DNA from: Paracoccaceae bacterium
GTDB lineage: Bacteria; Pseudomonadota; Alphaproteobacteria; Rhodobacterales; Rhodobacteraceae
Assembly: GCA_028284705.1 (NCBI GenBank)
Contig: JANQRE010000010.1
Coordinates: 1 to 64,000, forward strand
Reading direction: 5' to 3'
Length of the DNA: 64,000 bases
In this document: positions 25,016 through 34,227 of the stretch, one piece after another
Numbering within the stretch: position 1 is the first letter of the stretch
How the letters are laid out: each line of letters starts with the position of its first letter
Notes under the pieces: generated by a model
What the model saw: only the letters and a program-made list of their open reading frames with translations
What the model was told of the DNA's origin: nothing
Databases searched by the model: none
Made by a program: the position numbers and the translations under genes

Positions 25016-25336
25016 TTAGACCGGATCAGCGATGTTAGACCCGCCTTTAAACTCTCCTGTGGCATAGCCCGGAGGGGCCGCGCCGGAGCAAACCGGCTTG
25101 CCTGTTTTTGGGTGAAGACGGGCCGAGAGATACCCCTCAACGCCATCGTCAATAATCCAGTGATCACAGCCGCGCGGGTCAACCCAGATGCCCGCTTGCA
25201 GCTGACTCAGATCCTTGCTGTCGCGGCCTCGGTCGACCGTTTTGTCACCCTTGTTGGAGTAGCCTTCGGTCAGACCCTCAGCGCAACCTGCAACGCTGAG
25301 AGCGACCAGAACGACAAATGCTTTCTTCATGCTCAT
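25016..25336 (-). CDS. Small lipoprotein, paralogue of its neighbour
   Basis: The 106-residue protein has a lipobox in MKKAFVVLVALSVAGCAEGL, where the Cys after AG would carry the lipid. GGAGG precedes the ATG at 25336. The mature part contains IWVDPRGCDHWIIDDGVEGY and later GKPVC. The adjacent gene has the same motif, so this is a tandem paralogue pair. The two Cys and the HW pair are the most conserved points. Function not known. Confidence 0.75.
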   Translation of the reverse strand: MSMKKAFVVLVALSVAGCAEGLTEGYSNKGDKTVDRGRDSKDLSQLQAGIWVDPRGCDHWIIDDGVEGYLSARLHPKTGKPVCSGAAPPGYATGEFKGGSNIADPV

Positions 25337-25353
25337 ATTATCCCCGCCTCCGC

Positions 25354-25686
25354 TCAATGGTGATGTCTGTAGCCGCCGCGGCAGACCGGTTTGCCGTTGC
25401 GATCAACATGGGGGGTCATGAACCCTTCCCAGCCGTCATCCATCACCCAATGCTCACAGCCATCGGGATCGACCCAAATCGTCGGCTCATAGCGCTCCAC
25501 CAGAAGCGTCGTGCGGCGTTTGATCTTGGTGCCCGGCGGAAGTTCACCCTGTGTGAAGCCGTGCTGTGGCGTGTAGATATATGTTTGCTGCGCTGAGACC
25601 TCAGAGGCGGAATACATAAAACCGGCCGCAAAGACGGCGCCTGCTCCCACAAGAGTGCGCAAAGTTTTGGAAATGCTGACAATCAC
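25354..25686 (-). CDS. Exported small protein, paralogue of its neighbour
   Basis: The 110-residue protein has a signal peptide (about residues 1-32, ending in SASEVSAQ) but no lipobox. It carries IWVDPDGCEHWVMDDGWEGF followed by NGKPVC, the same core as the lipoprotein next to it. It ends in GGYRHHH. The pair probably arose by tandem duplication, with one copy anchored and one free in the periplasm. It stands between miaB and phoH, which are usually adjacent. Confidence 0.72.
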   Translation of the reverse strand: MIVSISKTLRTLVGAGAVFAAGFMYSASEVSAQQTYIYTPQHGFTQGELPPGTKIKRRTTLLVERYEPTIWVDPDGCEHWVMDDGWEGFMTPHVDRNGKPVCRGGYRHHH

Positions 25687-25762
25687 TGCCCTCGTCCTTT
25701 GCCTGTTGCTTCTTCTTTTTGTGACGCTTCGTGTTGCCTCAACCGGCGCGCCTTGACCTATA

Positions 25763-25884
25763 TGTGGATAACCCTAGCAAACTTCTGTGGGAATAAAAGC
25801 GGAAATTACCATATATAGTTGCATTTTGGCCTTGAATCCTTGGGGATTCCGGAAATTCACCACTGTGGGTAGGCCTGGGGATAA
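25763..25884. promoter_or_regulatory. AT-rich intergenic stretch with DnaA-box-like sites
   Basis: TGTGGATAA at 25763-25771 is a perfect DnaA box (TTATCCACA on the minus strand), and TGGGGATAA at 25876-25884 differs at one base. Weaker copies lie between them (TGTGGGAATAA near 25785, TGTGGGTAG near 25864), together with an A/T-rich stretch. It lies in the 226-nt gap between miaB and the paralogue pair. It may be a DnaA-responsive promoter region; chromosomal origin function is not supported by the neighbours. Confidence 0.3.
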
Positions 25885-25912
25885 GCTGTGAGTTGTTGGG
25901 GACAGGTGAGCT

Positions 25913-27226
25913 TCAGCGCTCAATCCATTGGCCGGAAAGCGAATTTGAAGCCGAGGCTTCGATGCGAACCGGTTGAATGGTGCCCAGCACCTTCTCCGGC
26001 GCATCAGCGTGGACCGCGTGCAGATACTGTGACTTTCCAACCACTTGCCCCGGGTTGCGCCCCGCTTTCTCAAAAAGCACGGCCACTTCGCGCCCGACCA
26101 TACTCTCCTGTGCCGCGCGCTGCTGGTCGCTCAGAAGGGCTTGCAGCTCATAAAGCCGCGCCTGCGCGACCTCCTCGGGCACAGGGTCCTTCTCGGCCGC
26201 AGGGGTGCCGGGGCGGGCAGAATATTTGAAAGAGTAGGCCTGCCCGTAGCCGACGCGCGCGACGAGATCCATCGTGTCGGCAAAGTCCTGATCGGTTTCG
26301 CCCGGGAACCCAACAATGAAATCGCCCGAGAGCAAAAGATCAGGACGCGCGTCCCGGATGCGGTCGATGAGGCGGAAATACTGATCTCGGGTATGTTTAC
26401 GGTTCATCGCCTTGAGGATACGGTCCGAACCCGACTGTACCGGCAAGTGCAGATAGGGCATCAGTTTTTCGCATGTGCCATGCGCCTCTATCAGCGCCTC
26501 ATCCATATCGTTGGGATGGGAAGTTGTGAAACGGATGCGTTCCAACCCCTCAATCTCTGCCAGCGCCCAGATCAGGCCTGCGAGGCCCTTGTTATGCCCG
26601 TGATAGGCGTTCACATTCTGGCCCAGGAGCGTGATCTCCCGCACGCCGCGCGCGACCAACTCCTGCGCCTCCGAGTTCACCCGCTCGGCAGGCCGGGACA
26701 CCTCGGCGCCGCGCGTGTACGGCACCACACAGAAGGCACAGAACTTGTCACAACCCTCCTGCACGGTCAGAAACGCCGTCGGTCCGCGTTGCGGTTTGGG
26801 GCGTTTGGGCAGATGTTCGAACTTATCCTCTTCAGGGAAATCTGTGTCGAGGGCAGGTACTCCTTGTGCCGCCTTCGCGGTCAACTCCGGCAACCGATGA
26901 TAGCTTTGCGGACCCACCACCAGATCGACCAGGGGCTGGCGACGGATGATTTCTTCCCCTTCGGCTTGAGCCACGCAGCCCGCCACCCCAATCTTCAGAT
27001 CGGGTTTCTCATCCTTCAAGGGCCGCAAACGCCCCAACTCGCTGTAAACCTTTTCTGCAGCTTTTTCGCGGATATGACAGGTGTTGAGCAGGATCATGTC
27101 GGCCTCGGCCATCTCCGTCGTCTCGACATACCCTTGAGCGCCCATAGCTTCGGCCATGCGCTCGCTGTCATAGACGTTCATCTGACAGCCATAGGTCTTG
27201 ATGAAGAGCTTCTTGGGGTCGGCCAT
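25913..27226 (-). CDS. miaB: tRNA-2-methylthio-N6-dimethylallyladenosine synthase
   Basis: The 437-residue radical-SAM enzyme adds methylthio to i6A37 of tRNA. It starts [20 protein letters not shown] with ATG at 27226, has an N-terminal cluster region ([12 protein letters not shown] and GVAGCVAQ), the radical-SAM motif [16 protein letters not shown], and a C-terminal TRAM domain. The frame stays open upstream to 27361, but family alignment supports this start. It is the upstream member of the miaB..phoH cluster, here separated by the paralogue pair. Confidence 0.96.
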   Translation of the reverse strand: MADPKKLFIKTYGCQMNVYDSERMAEAMGAQGYVETTEMAEADMILLNTCHIREKAAEKVYSELGRLRPLKDEKPDLKIGVAGCVAQAEGEEIIRRQPLVDLVVGPQSYHRLPELTAKAAQGVPALDTDFPEEDKFEHLPKRPKPQRGPTAFLTVQEGCDKFCAFCVVPYTRGAEVSRPAERVNSEAQELVARGVREITLLGQNVNAYHGHNKGLAGLIWALAEIEGLERIRFTTSHPNDMDEALIEAHGTCEKLMPYLHLPVQSGSDRILKAMNRKHTRDQYFRLIDRIRDARPDLLLSGDFIVGFPGETDQDFADTMDLVARVGYGQAYSFKYSARPGTPAAEKDPVPEEVAQARLYELQALLSDQQRAAQESMVGREVAVLFEKAGRNPGQVVGKSQYLHAVHADAPEKVLGTIQPVRIEASASNSLSGQWIER

Positions 27227-27360
27227 GAAACCGGGCGCTCCAACGACTGAAAGGACAGATCGGTGCATTACCGCAACGCGAGAAGTCATGCAATTGAGCA
27301 ATCTTGCAATCGTGCCGAGGATCACAGAGGCTGCGCGCGGAGCAGCCATAAGCGACCGCA

Positions 27361-28218
27361 ATGAAGTACACCTCCCTCACAAATTTTGCGTCACAGGCGA
27401 AATCGGCCCTGCACCCAAAGGGGCCGCACGCGATTGTGTTGATCGAGGACCCGGCGGAAGTGGACAGCACCATCGCGCATCTGCGCGAGATCGGATTTCG
27501 CGAGGTGATTGCGGTGGGCAGCGAGGACCTGTTGCCCGAGGATGAGACCGTTCATGCGGTGGTCCACGACATGCACCGCGAAAATGCGCTCTGCGATGTG
27601 ATCAATACGATCATCAAAGCCTGCCCGGGGGCTTGGCTGCACTACTGTTATAACGCCGAATATCTGTACTTCCCGTTTTGCGAGACTCGGAACGTGCGCG
27701 AAATGATCGCCTTTAATGTCGAGGAGCGGCGCGACACGATCCTGACCTTCGTGGTCGATCTCTACTCCAACGATCTGGGCCAGTTTCCGAACGCGGTGTC
27801 CCGCGAAACCGCGCATCTGGACAAATCCGGCTACTACGCGCTGGCGCGGTTCACAGAAGATGGCGAAAAACTGGAGCGGCAGCTCGATTTCTTCGGTGGT
27901 CTGCGCTGGCGGTTTGAGGAACACGTGCCCTGGCTACGCCGGAAAATCGACCGTGTGAGCATCTTCAGGGCGAAGAGGGGTCTCGAAATCCGCGAAGATC
28001 ACACGTTTAACGACGAAGAATTCAACACTTTTGCCTGTCCATGGCACCACAATATCACCGCAGCGGTTTGTTCATTTCGGACCGCCAAGGCTTTGATGAC
28101 AAACCCCGGGTCGATGTATGCAATCCCGCATTTCTGGTGGAGCAATTCAGAGAAGTTTCAGTGGAATTCCAATCAGTTGATGGAATTGGGCCTGATGGAG
28201 CCTGGTCAGTGGTTCTAA
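27361..28218 (+). CDS. Conserved hypothetical protein
   Basis: The 285-residue soluble protein has no signal peptide. The N-terminal 80 residues look like an alpha/beta fold ([20 protein letters not shown] and VIAVGSEDL), and the C-terminal half is rich in Trp, Phe and His ([30 protein letters not shown]). Some features resemble the family 2 glycosyltransferase-like proteins seen beside miaB in roseobacters, but no DxD motif is convincing, so no function is assigned. It is divergent from miaB with a 134-nt gap. Confidence 0.7.
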   Translation: MKYTSLTNFASQAKSALHPKGPHAIVLIEDPAEVDSTIAHLREIGFREVIAVGSEDLLPEDETVHAVVHDMHRENALCDVINTIIKACPGAWLHYCYNAEYLYFPFCETRNVREMIAFNVEERRDTILTFVVDLYSNDLGQFPNAVSRETAHLDKSGYYALARFTEDGEKLERQLDFFGGLRWRFEEHVPWLRRKIDRVSIFRAKRGLEIREDHTFNDEEFNTFACPWHHNITAAVCSFRTAKALMTNPGSMYAIPHFWWSNSEKFQWNSNQLMELGLMEPGQWF

Positions 28219-28236
28219 TTCAATTGTTCAGCCTAT

Positions 28237-30828
28237 TCACCGACTAGCAGGCTCGCATACACCAATAGCGATACTGGTAGAAAAAAGATGAGCATAGCAA
28301 TGGCAGCCCATCCGAACCGCGAGTTTTTTTTGCACGTACTCGATGTTTTGTTCGTTTTTCCATCGGACCTCATAGGCGTAAGGGATCATCCAGACGATTC
28401 CGAGAACACCAAACAATCCCAAACCATTTCCGCCATCCGGGATTTGCTCGAACATTCGCCATGCTATTGCCGACAAGAAAAACAAGATTGCCGAGACTGG
28501 CGCCAGCGGCTTCAGGATACTAGCTCCACGAGGAGGGTGGGTTGCAACGCGCCAGAACAAATTGAAATTCGTGAAAGGGATAAACACCATGCGCCAGAAT
28601 GGGGAGACTTCCTCCTTTCCTATATCCCGAACCCAAACCCAATTTTTGTAGGCCCAATAGCTTTGGTAGATTCCAAGTGAGGCGAATGACAGCAACAAGA
28701 ACTTTGCCATGGAAACGGGATAGAATATCTGGTGCTTGCGATCCTCTAAATCACTGTGCCGGTCCACATAGACCACGAAGCCAGAAATCAGAACGAGCGC
28801 CAGAAAGTATGCTGTGAAAAGACTTTCGGCTCTTTCGATATACCAAGGGTCCGGCTCGGGCAGCGTATAGCTGGTCCAAGCTAAGTCCTTGATCTCATCG
28901 ACGGCTTCCATGTGATCGTCAAAATCAGCGGCATCAACCCAATCGTCTCTGATTTCCAACTCGAACTCTTGCAGATAATTGCCGCGCGAGACACGACCCC
29001 GATGCTCAAAGCGGAGCGCTGAAGAGTTGATTTCCTCGCTCCAAGGCGAAAACTCAAACTCTTCCGCCGCGATCAGCGTCTTGCTTTGAGTGATTTTGAG
29101 AGGGTATCGCGGCACGTGATAAGGGTCGTTTCGCTCAGTTTGATCGGAAGCTTCTATTGAGCTCGAAATGTCGTCGGCCCAAAAGTAGAACACATGGGTA
29201 TCATCCTCGTCGTCTCCCTCGTCGCCAGCGACCCCGAAGGGATCGGGAATACGGTACTTTGCCGAAATGGTGACTTGGGCCAAGTCCTCGTCGACCGAGA
29301 ACTCGAAAGGTCCGTCTTTTTCAATGCCTGGAAACTGCTTGCGATAAAATTCAAGATATGCGTCTTCGAGTTCGGTGATGCCGTCGGTCTCGTGCCACGT
29401 GTAAATCCGGTCCGCAGCACTCATCCTAAATACAACGTTTGTCGAAAATTTTGCCGTGTCACCGTCGCGAACATCGTAGACGTCAACGGTCCTGCGGTGC
29501 CAATCAGGTAGCGGTGCAACAACGTCAACAACACCAGGACCATCGGGTTGCACCGGAACACCTTTGCCGAAATTCGCTTGTTGAAGGCGATCAAGACTGC
29601 CGAGCTGCGGGCCGGTGGTGGGATCCAGCATATAGGATTTGCCAGCAGTTTTGACCATCGAGATGACGTGGTCGAATGCGGCATGAGAAGGAATATCTTG
29701 CTCCAGATGTCTGGCGCGGTCAAAGCTGACTAGAACGGGTTTAGCCTCGAAACCAAGCGCGAAGAGAATTGAGTTCAGAAGCACGACCATGTCTTTGCAG
29801 TCGCCAAATCTGCGCAGCAGCGTTGTCGTAGGCGCGCGAGGAATATAGCCGCCTGCCCCAAGCTCGATCCCAAGATATCTTACGTTTTCGTGAACAAACC
29901 GAAGGGCCTCACGAATCTGCTCTTTCTCGGAATTGGTTTGAGAACGAATACGTTCGGCTATCTCGATGACTTCTGCACTTTGAAACTTGCTTGCGTCATA
30001 GGCCGAAGCAAAGAAAGAACCGACATCCTTCCATGTTTCGAAACTGGAGACTTGGGTTCTGGAATAAGCGTTGTAGCTGTCAGGAGCGTCTTCATCCGCA
30101 GTAACAACCGGTGTGTTGCGATCCTCCCAAACATAGTCGACGAACCCGTCAACAGCGCTTGTTTGAATCGGTTCCGAAGCACCCATTCTGGGCCGGAGGT
30201 ACACCGCGAGATCATCTGCAACTGACACTCGATCAAATCTATGGGCAACAGGTACGCCATAAGCGTGCTGAAGGCTGAACCCAAAATTGGCGCCTAGGGC
30301 CGGATTTCGTCCATCGATTGTGTAGGAGTACTCGAGGACATCGCCAGGTCTGATACCCGGAGCGAACGACGCCAGTTCAAGAACGCCATTGTAGATCAGC
30401 CGATCACGCTCCGTCTCCTTTCGATACATCTTGAAATTTTCGAGATTAAGAAGATCGATCTCCGTGCCATCCCGAAGAAGGGCCAATCGGTGTAGCCGAA
30501 CGGTTTCAAAGCTTGGATCAAAGATGATTGTGACCGTGGAATGATCCTCAACGGCACGCGGCGTGTTGAGGCGGCGGGCATGTCTGGTGAAGTAGGCCTG
30601 TGTCTCGCTGGTTAGGCGATGCTGAGTATCTGCAAGCAAGTAGTGGACGGGGGCGCCCGACGCAGCCGGTGCGGCAAGTTCCGGCACGTCATTCACCGTA
30701 ACCCAATTAGGTGGCGGAGTGATGGTAACATAGGAAGAGATTTCTTCTGACTGGACCGACAGGCACATCATCAGCCAAATGACTGCTGCCGCTACGACTC
30801 GAAAGACCAATTCAATATCCCTTACCAC
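28237..30828 (-). CDS. DUF3857/transglutaminase-like membrane protein
   Basis: The 863-residue protein has a signal peptide, an N-terminal DUF3857 domain (about 60-260) and a transglutaminase-core domain with catalytic Cys in TTTLLRRFGDCKDMVVLLNS, His in SHAAFDHVIS and Asp in YMLDPTTG. The C-terminal third has four or so transmembrane segments (about 670-690, 712-735, 755-780 and 795-820). GTG at 30828 is the first start, but a TTG a few codons later has the better ribosome binding site. The gene is more A+T-rich than its neighbours, suggesting acquisition. Such proteins are thought to act on peptides or in envelope remodelling; substrate unknown. Confidence 0.82.
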   Translation of the reverse strand: MVRDIELVFRVVAAAVIWLMMCLSVQSEEISSYVTITPPPNWVTVNDVPELAAPAASGAPVHYLLADTQHRLTSETQAYFTRHARRLNTPRAVEDHSTVTIIFDPSFETVRLHRLALLRDGTEIDLLNLENFKMYRKETERDRLIYNGVLELASFAPGIRPGDVLEYSYTIDGRNPALGANFGFSLQHAYGVPVAHRFDRVSVADDLAVYLRPRMGASEPIQTSAVDGFVDYVWEDRNTPVVTADEDAPDSYNAYSRTQVSSFETWKDVGSFFASAYDASKFQSAEVIEIAERIRSQTNSEKEQIREALRFVHENVRYLGIELGAGGYIPRAPTTTLLRRFGDCKDMVVLLNSILFALGFEAKPVLVSFDRARHLEQDIPSHAAFDHVISMVKTAGKSYMLDPTTGPQLGSLDRLQQANFGKGVPVQPDGPGVVDVVAPLPDWHRRTVDVYDVRDGDTAKFSTNVVFRMSAADRIYTWHETDGITELEDAYLEFYRKQFPGIEKDGPFEFSVDEDLAQVTISAKYRIPDPFGVAGDEGDDEDDTHVFYFWADDISSSIEASDQTERNDPYHVPRYPLKITQSKTLIAAEEFEFSPWSEEINSSALRFEHRGRVSRGNYLQEFELEIRDDWVDAADFDDHMEAVDEIKDLAWTSYTLPEPDPWYIERAESLFTAYFLALVLISGFVVYVDRHSDLEDRKHQIFYPVSMAKFLLLSFASLGIYQSYWAYKNWVWVRDIGKEEVSPFWRMVFIPFTNFNLFWRVATHPPRGASILKPLAPVSAILFFLSAIAWRMFEQIPDGGNGLGLFGVLGIVWMIPYAYEVRWKNEQNIEYVQKKLAVRMGCHCYAHLFSTSIAIGVCEPASR

Positions 30829-30995
30829 TCCTGTGAAGGATTACCCCTCTGTCCTGGAGGCGACAAGGCACGATAGTTGGGTATCTTTTTTGTTATTGGT
30901 CTTTGCACCAATCAGCGGTCACACCGCATCGGCGAATTGGCTCCAAATGAGTTAGATTTTGCTCCAGAAAAGTTCAAAGAACATAATCCAAACAC

Positions 30996-31021
30996 AAAAA
31001 CGGCCCCGCCAAGGCGGAGCC
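30996..31021 (-). terminator. Rho-independent terminator after hsp20
   Basis: On the minus strand GGCTCCGCC and GGCGGGGCC form a 9-bp stem with a 2-nt loop, followed by GTTTTTGTGTTT. It resembles the rpsA terminator. The 30829-30995 stretch contains no further gene. Confidence 0.85.
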
Positions 31022-31047
31022 GCTTTCGCTCAAATCAGATCGCCGGA

Positions 31048-31503
31048 TTAGGCTTCGATCGCCTTCGCCTCAACCGTGGGCTGGGACGAAATCTCGATCG
31101 TGCGCGGTTTCAGCGCTTCAGGTACTTCGCGCACCAGATCGATATGCAGCATCCCATCGGCATGGCTCGCCCCAGTCACACGGACATGGTCGGCCAAATG
31201 GAAACGCTTCTCGAAGGCACGGGTTGCGATGCCGCGATGGAGATAGCTGCGGTCCTTGTCCTCATCGGCCTTTTTGGCGGCGATGATCAGGGCGTTCTCG
31301 CGCTGCTCCACTTTCAGATCGGCCTCTGCAAAACCGGCAACCGCGACGGAGATGCGATAAGCATCCTCATCGGTCTTCTCGATATTGTAAGGCGGGTAGG
31401 TGGAGTGGTTGACGTCGCTCGTCAGAACCCGATCCATCAGGTCTGCGACGCGGTCAAAGCCAACGGTGGCGCGGTACAGCGGGGAAAAATCATAAGCACG
31501 CAT
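31048..31503 (-). CDS. Small heat shock protein (Hsp20/IbpA family)
   Basis: The 151-residue chaperone has the N-terminal FSPLYRATVGFDRVADLMD and an alpha-crystallin domain (YPPYNIEKTDEDAYRISVAV, then EQRENALIIAAKK and YLHRGIATRAFEKRFHLADH), as in IbpA. It holds unfolding proteins in a refoldable state. AGAGGA lies ahead of the ATG. Regulation is probably by heat-shock sigma factor or leader structure, but no clear element was identified in 31504-31661. Confidence 0.93.
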   Translation of the reverse strand: MRAYDFSPLYRATVGFDRVADLMDRVLTSDVNHSTYPPYNIEKTDEDAYRISVAVAGFAEADLKVEQRENALIIAAKKADEDKDRSYLHRGIATRAFEKRFHLADHVRVTGASHADGMLHIDLVREVPEALKPRTIEISSQPTVEAKAIEA

Positions 31504-31661
31504 CTTGTGTCATCCTCTTTCAAGCAATGTTGCGTTGTTGCGGCCTTCCGGGATTGGACAGGCCGACAGGTATTCGCGTTCGAACCCGATAATCGGCATC
31601 CGAACACCTCAGATGTGGGAAGCGGAGCTCAGGTTTTCAAGGGAGAAAAAATTGCTCTATT

Positions 31662-32483
31662 TCAGGGCTTTAGAAAGCGCGCACCGGAGACTTCCCGCGC
31701 GCCGACGTCGAGTTTGCGCACCTTCGGCGCCTGCCGCCGAAACACGCCATCATTGCGCTCAACGATATCGAGAAGCTCACTCAAGCGGCCTTCAAGGCCC
31801 GCCGTGAGGGAGATTTTCTGATCGTCCATATCCGCCATCGCGGAGACCACGGCGATCACCTTGGGTACGCCGTTCTCGATATGGAACACCGGCGCCCCGG
31901 AGGAGCCGAAATCGACGTCACAAGTGGTGACATAGATGCTGTCTTCACGGTCGAGCACGTTGCAGGCGCGCTGGATCGACGGTGCATCGGCACGGCCTCG
32001 AGCATAGGACACCACACGTACCTGCCGCACATCCATCGAATTGCGGATGGTTTTGAAGGGACGGATCACCGGGTGGCGGATCGGCGTATCAAGCTGGATC
32101 AGGGCCAGGTCAGCGGCCACGCGTTTGGTATCGCGGGGCGCGCCGAAATTGTATGCGGGATGAATGACGGTGCGTTTCACCCGGCGATGCGCCGCAGCAC
32201 GGCCACCACTCCATCCAGCGAGAAATTCGACCTTGTCATCGGCCTCGCGCACGCCGGTGCGCGGATTGAACAGGCAATGCGCTGCCGTCAGCACAAGATC
32301 AGGCGCGATCAGCGTGCCGGTGCAAAAGGACGACCGCCCAATATTCAGCCGTCCCACACCCTGCCAGCCGCGGGTGCCGTTCAGCGAATTGAGCTTTTTC
32401 AGACCGGTTTCTTTCTCCGCCGCCTGAACAGGGGCGAGGCAACAGGCAAGTGCTGCGGTCAGAGTGATCAAAAAGCGGCGCAT
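31662..32483 (-). CDS. Trypsin-like serine protease, exported
   Basis: The 273-residue S1-family protein has a signal peptide (MRRFLITLTAALACCLAPVQ). The catalytic triad is visible: His in LVLTAAHCLF, Asp in AADLALIQLD and Ser in DFGSSGAPVFH. In the usual GDSGGP the Asp is Gly-Ser and the second Gly is Ala here. It likely acts in the periplasm or outside. Target unknown. It stands alone, 158 nt from hsp20. Confidence 0.85.
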   Translation of the reverse strand: MRRFLITLTAALACCLAPVQAAEKETGLKKLNSLNGTRGWQGVGRLNIGRSSFCTGTLIAPDLVLTAAHCLFNPRTGVREADDKVEFLAGWSGGRAAAHRRVKRTVIHPAYNFGAPRDTKRVAADLALIQLDTPIRHPVIRPFKTIRNSMDVRQVRVVSYARGRADAPSIQRACNVLDREDSIYVTTCDVDFGSSGAPVFHIENGVPKVIAVVSAMADMDDQKISLTAGLEGRLSELLDIVERNDGVFRRQAPKVRKLDVGAREVSGARFLKP

Positions 32484-32544
32484 CGGCCCTCCAAAGTCGC
32501 GTCAATGCAGGATTAGAGGGTCAGTGCGGCGAAATTTGGGCGAA

Positions 32545-33867
32545 TTAGCGCAGGATTGGGACGTCTCCCTGACCCGCTGCTTGCCGTTCCAATGCGGGAG
32601 GTTTCGGGCCGCCCGTGGCCCAATCGAGCAGTTCTACAGTGTGGACAATGGGAATGTCGGTTCCGGAGCCGATCTGCATCATGCAGCCGATATTGCCGGC
32701 GGCGATTACATCGGGGTGTTTCGCCTCAAGAGTGCGGATTTTGCGGGATTTCAGCTGTTTCGAAATCTCCGGCTGCATCAGATTGTAGGTGCCCGCAGAA
32801 CCGCAGCAAAGATGGCTGTCGGCGGGTTCAAGCACGGTGAAACCTGCCTTCTTAAGCAGGTCTTTTGGATAGGTCTTGATCTGCTGGCCGTGCTGCAGCG
32901 AACAGGCGGCGTGATAGGCGACGGTCATCTGTTGCGCGCCGCCCTCCGGCAGATCGAGCTTCATCAGGACCTCGGAGACATCCATCGCGATCCCGGACAC
33001 CGCAGCCGCCTCGGCCGCGAGCGGTTCGTTGCGAAACATGTGGCCGTAATCTTTTACCGTCGTGCCGCAACCGGAGGTGTTGATCACGATCGCATCGAGC
33101 CCCTGCCCCTGCATCTCCGCTGTCCAGGCGCGGATGTTTTTGGCCGCGGTCGCATGGCTTTCGGAGGTCTTGCCCATGTGATGGGTGAGCGCACCGCAGC
33201 AGCCCGCGCCCTCGGCCACGACAACTTCACAACCCAGCCGGGTCAGAAGCCGGATGGTCGCATCGTTGATATCGGTGTTCAGCGCGCGCTGGGCACAACC
33301 GGTCATCAGCGCGACGCGCATTCTCTTCTCGGCGACCGGTGCGAAACTCTGTGGGTCGTCATTGCGCGAGACCGGTGGGATGACCTTTGGGGCCATCTCG
33401 AGCATGGCTTTTAGGCGTGCATCCGGCATGAGCGACGCGAAGGGACGTCCGATTTTAGCGCCCAGCAGCGCCATGCGGAACCGCGTCGGATAAGGCAGGA
33501 TTTGCGCGAGGATCCAGCGGAGTAACCGTTCACCCATGGGGCGCTTGTAGCGCTCCTCGACATATTCGCGGGCGTGATCAACGAGATGCATGTAGTGCAC
33601 ACCGGAGGGGCACGTGGTCATGCAGGCCAAACAGCTGAGGCAACGATCGATATGTTTGACGGTTTTGGGATCGGGATCGCGGTCGTTTTCCAGCATGTCC
33701 TTGATGAGGTAAATGCGCCCGCGCGGACTGTCGAGCTCATCGCCCAGCACCTGGTATGTCGGGCAGGTCGCGGTACAAAATCCGCAATGCACGCAGCTTC
33801 TCAACACCTCGTTGGAGCGCGCAATGGCGGGGTCTTTCAGCTGCTCGGGCGTGAATGTGGTTTGCAT
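32545..33867 (-). CDS. glcF: Glycolate oxidase iron-sulfur subunit
   Basis: The 440-residue subunit passes electrons from GlcD/GlcE. It has two 4Fe-4S motifs (CVHCGFCTATCPTY and CLSCLACMTTCPSG) and two C-terminal CCG domains (CCGALTHHMGK and LCCGSAGTYN). It is the last gene of the glcD-glcE-membrane protein-glcF run. Length is as expected. Confidence 0.95.
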   Translation of the reverse strand: MQTTFTPEQLKDPAIARSNEVLRSCVHCGFCTATCPTYQVLGDELDSPRGRIYLIKDMLENDRDPDPKTVKHIDRCLSCLACMTTCPSGVHYMHLVDHAREYVEERYKRPMGERLLRWILAQILPYPTRFRMALLGAKIGRPFASLMPDARLKAMLEMAPKVIPPVSRNDDPQSFAPVAEKRMRVALMTGCAQRALNTDINDATIRLLTRLGCEVVVAEGAGCCGALTHHMGKTSESHATAAKNIRAWTAEMQGQGLDAIVINTSGCGTTVKDYGHMFRNEPLAAEAAAVSGIAMDVSEVLMKLDLPEGGAQQMTVAYHAACSLQHGQQIKTYPKDLLKKAGFTVLEPADSHLCCGSAGTYNLMQPEISKQLKSRKIRTLEAKHPDVIAAGNIGCMMQIGSGTDIPIVHTVELLDWATGGPKPPALERQAAGQGDVPILR

Positions 33868-33873
33868 CTGTTT

Positions 33874-34227
33874 TTACACGCCAAGCGCGGTAAGTGCTGG
33901 GAATCCCCCGACAATCAGGATGCCAAAGGCGATCAGCGGATAGAGCCAGCCGGGCCGGTCGGGCCGCAGGATGCCGCGAATGATCTGGGCCACACCGGCG
34001 GCCATCGCCATGCCGGTATAGATGCCGAGTGCTGCGATCAGAAAACCATCATTGACCGTGTCGCCGGAGGAGAGCGGGCCGATGCCGAGGGCGACCGAGA
34101 GCCAGCCCATGCCGAGAACCACCGCAGCGACTGCGAACCCGACCCAGGTGGCACGGCCCTGCGGCAGGGCAGCGAGCGCCACATAGATGCCGATGGGAAA
34201 AATCAGGAAGATTGCGGCCAAGATCAT
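33874..34227 (-). CDS. Hypothetical membrane protein inside the glc operon
   Basis: The 117-residue protein has four transmembrane segments, with GRATWVGFAVAAVVLGMGW and GILRPDRPGWLYPLIAFGIL among them. It overlaps glcE by 4 nt (ATGA) and ends 6 nt before glcF, so it is translated with them. No known subunit of glycolate oxidase has this form. It might anchor the oxidase to the membrane or move glycolate; both are inference. Confidence 0.75.
   Translation of the reverse strand: MILAAIFLIFPIGIYVALAALPQGRATWVGFAVAAVVLGMGWLSVALGIGPLSSGDTVNDGFLIAALGIYTGMAMAAGVAQIIRGILRPDRPGWLYPLIAFGILIVGGFPALTALGV

Noticed and set aside
25687-25912. Chromosomal replication origin
   Set aside because: Only one perfect DnaA box, and the neighbours (miaB, small exported proteins) are not those of known alphaproteobacterial origins.
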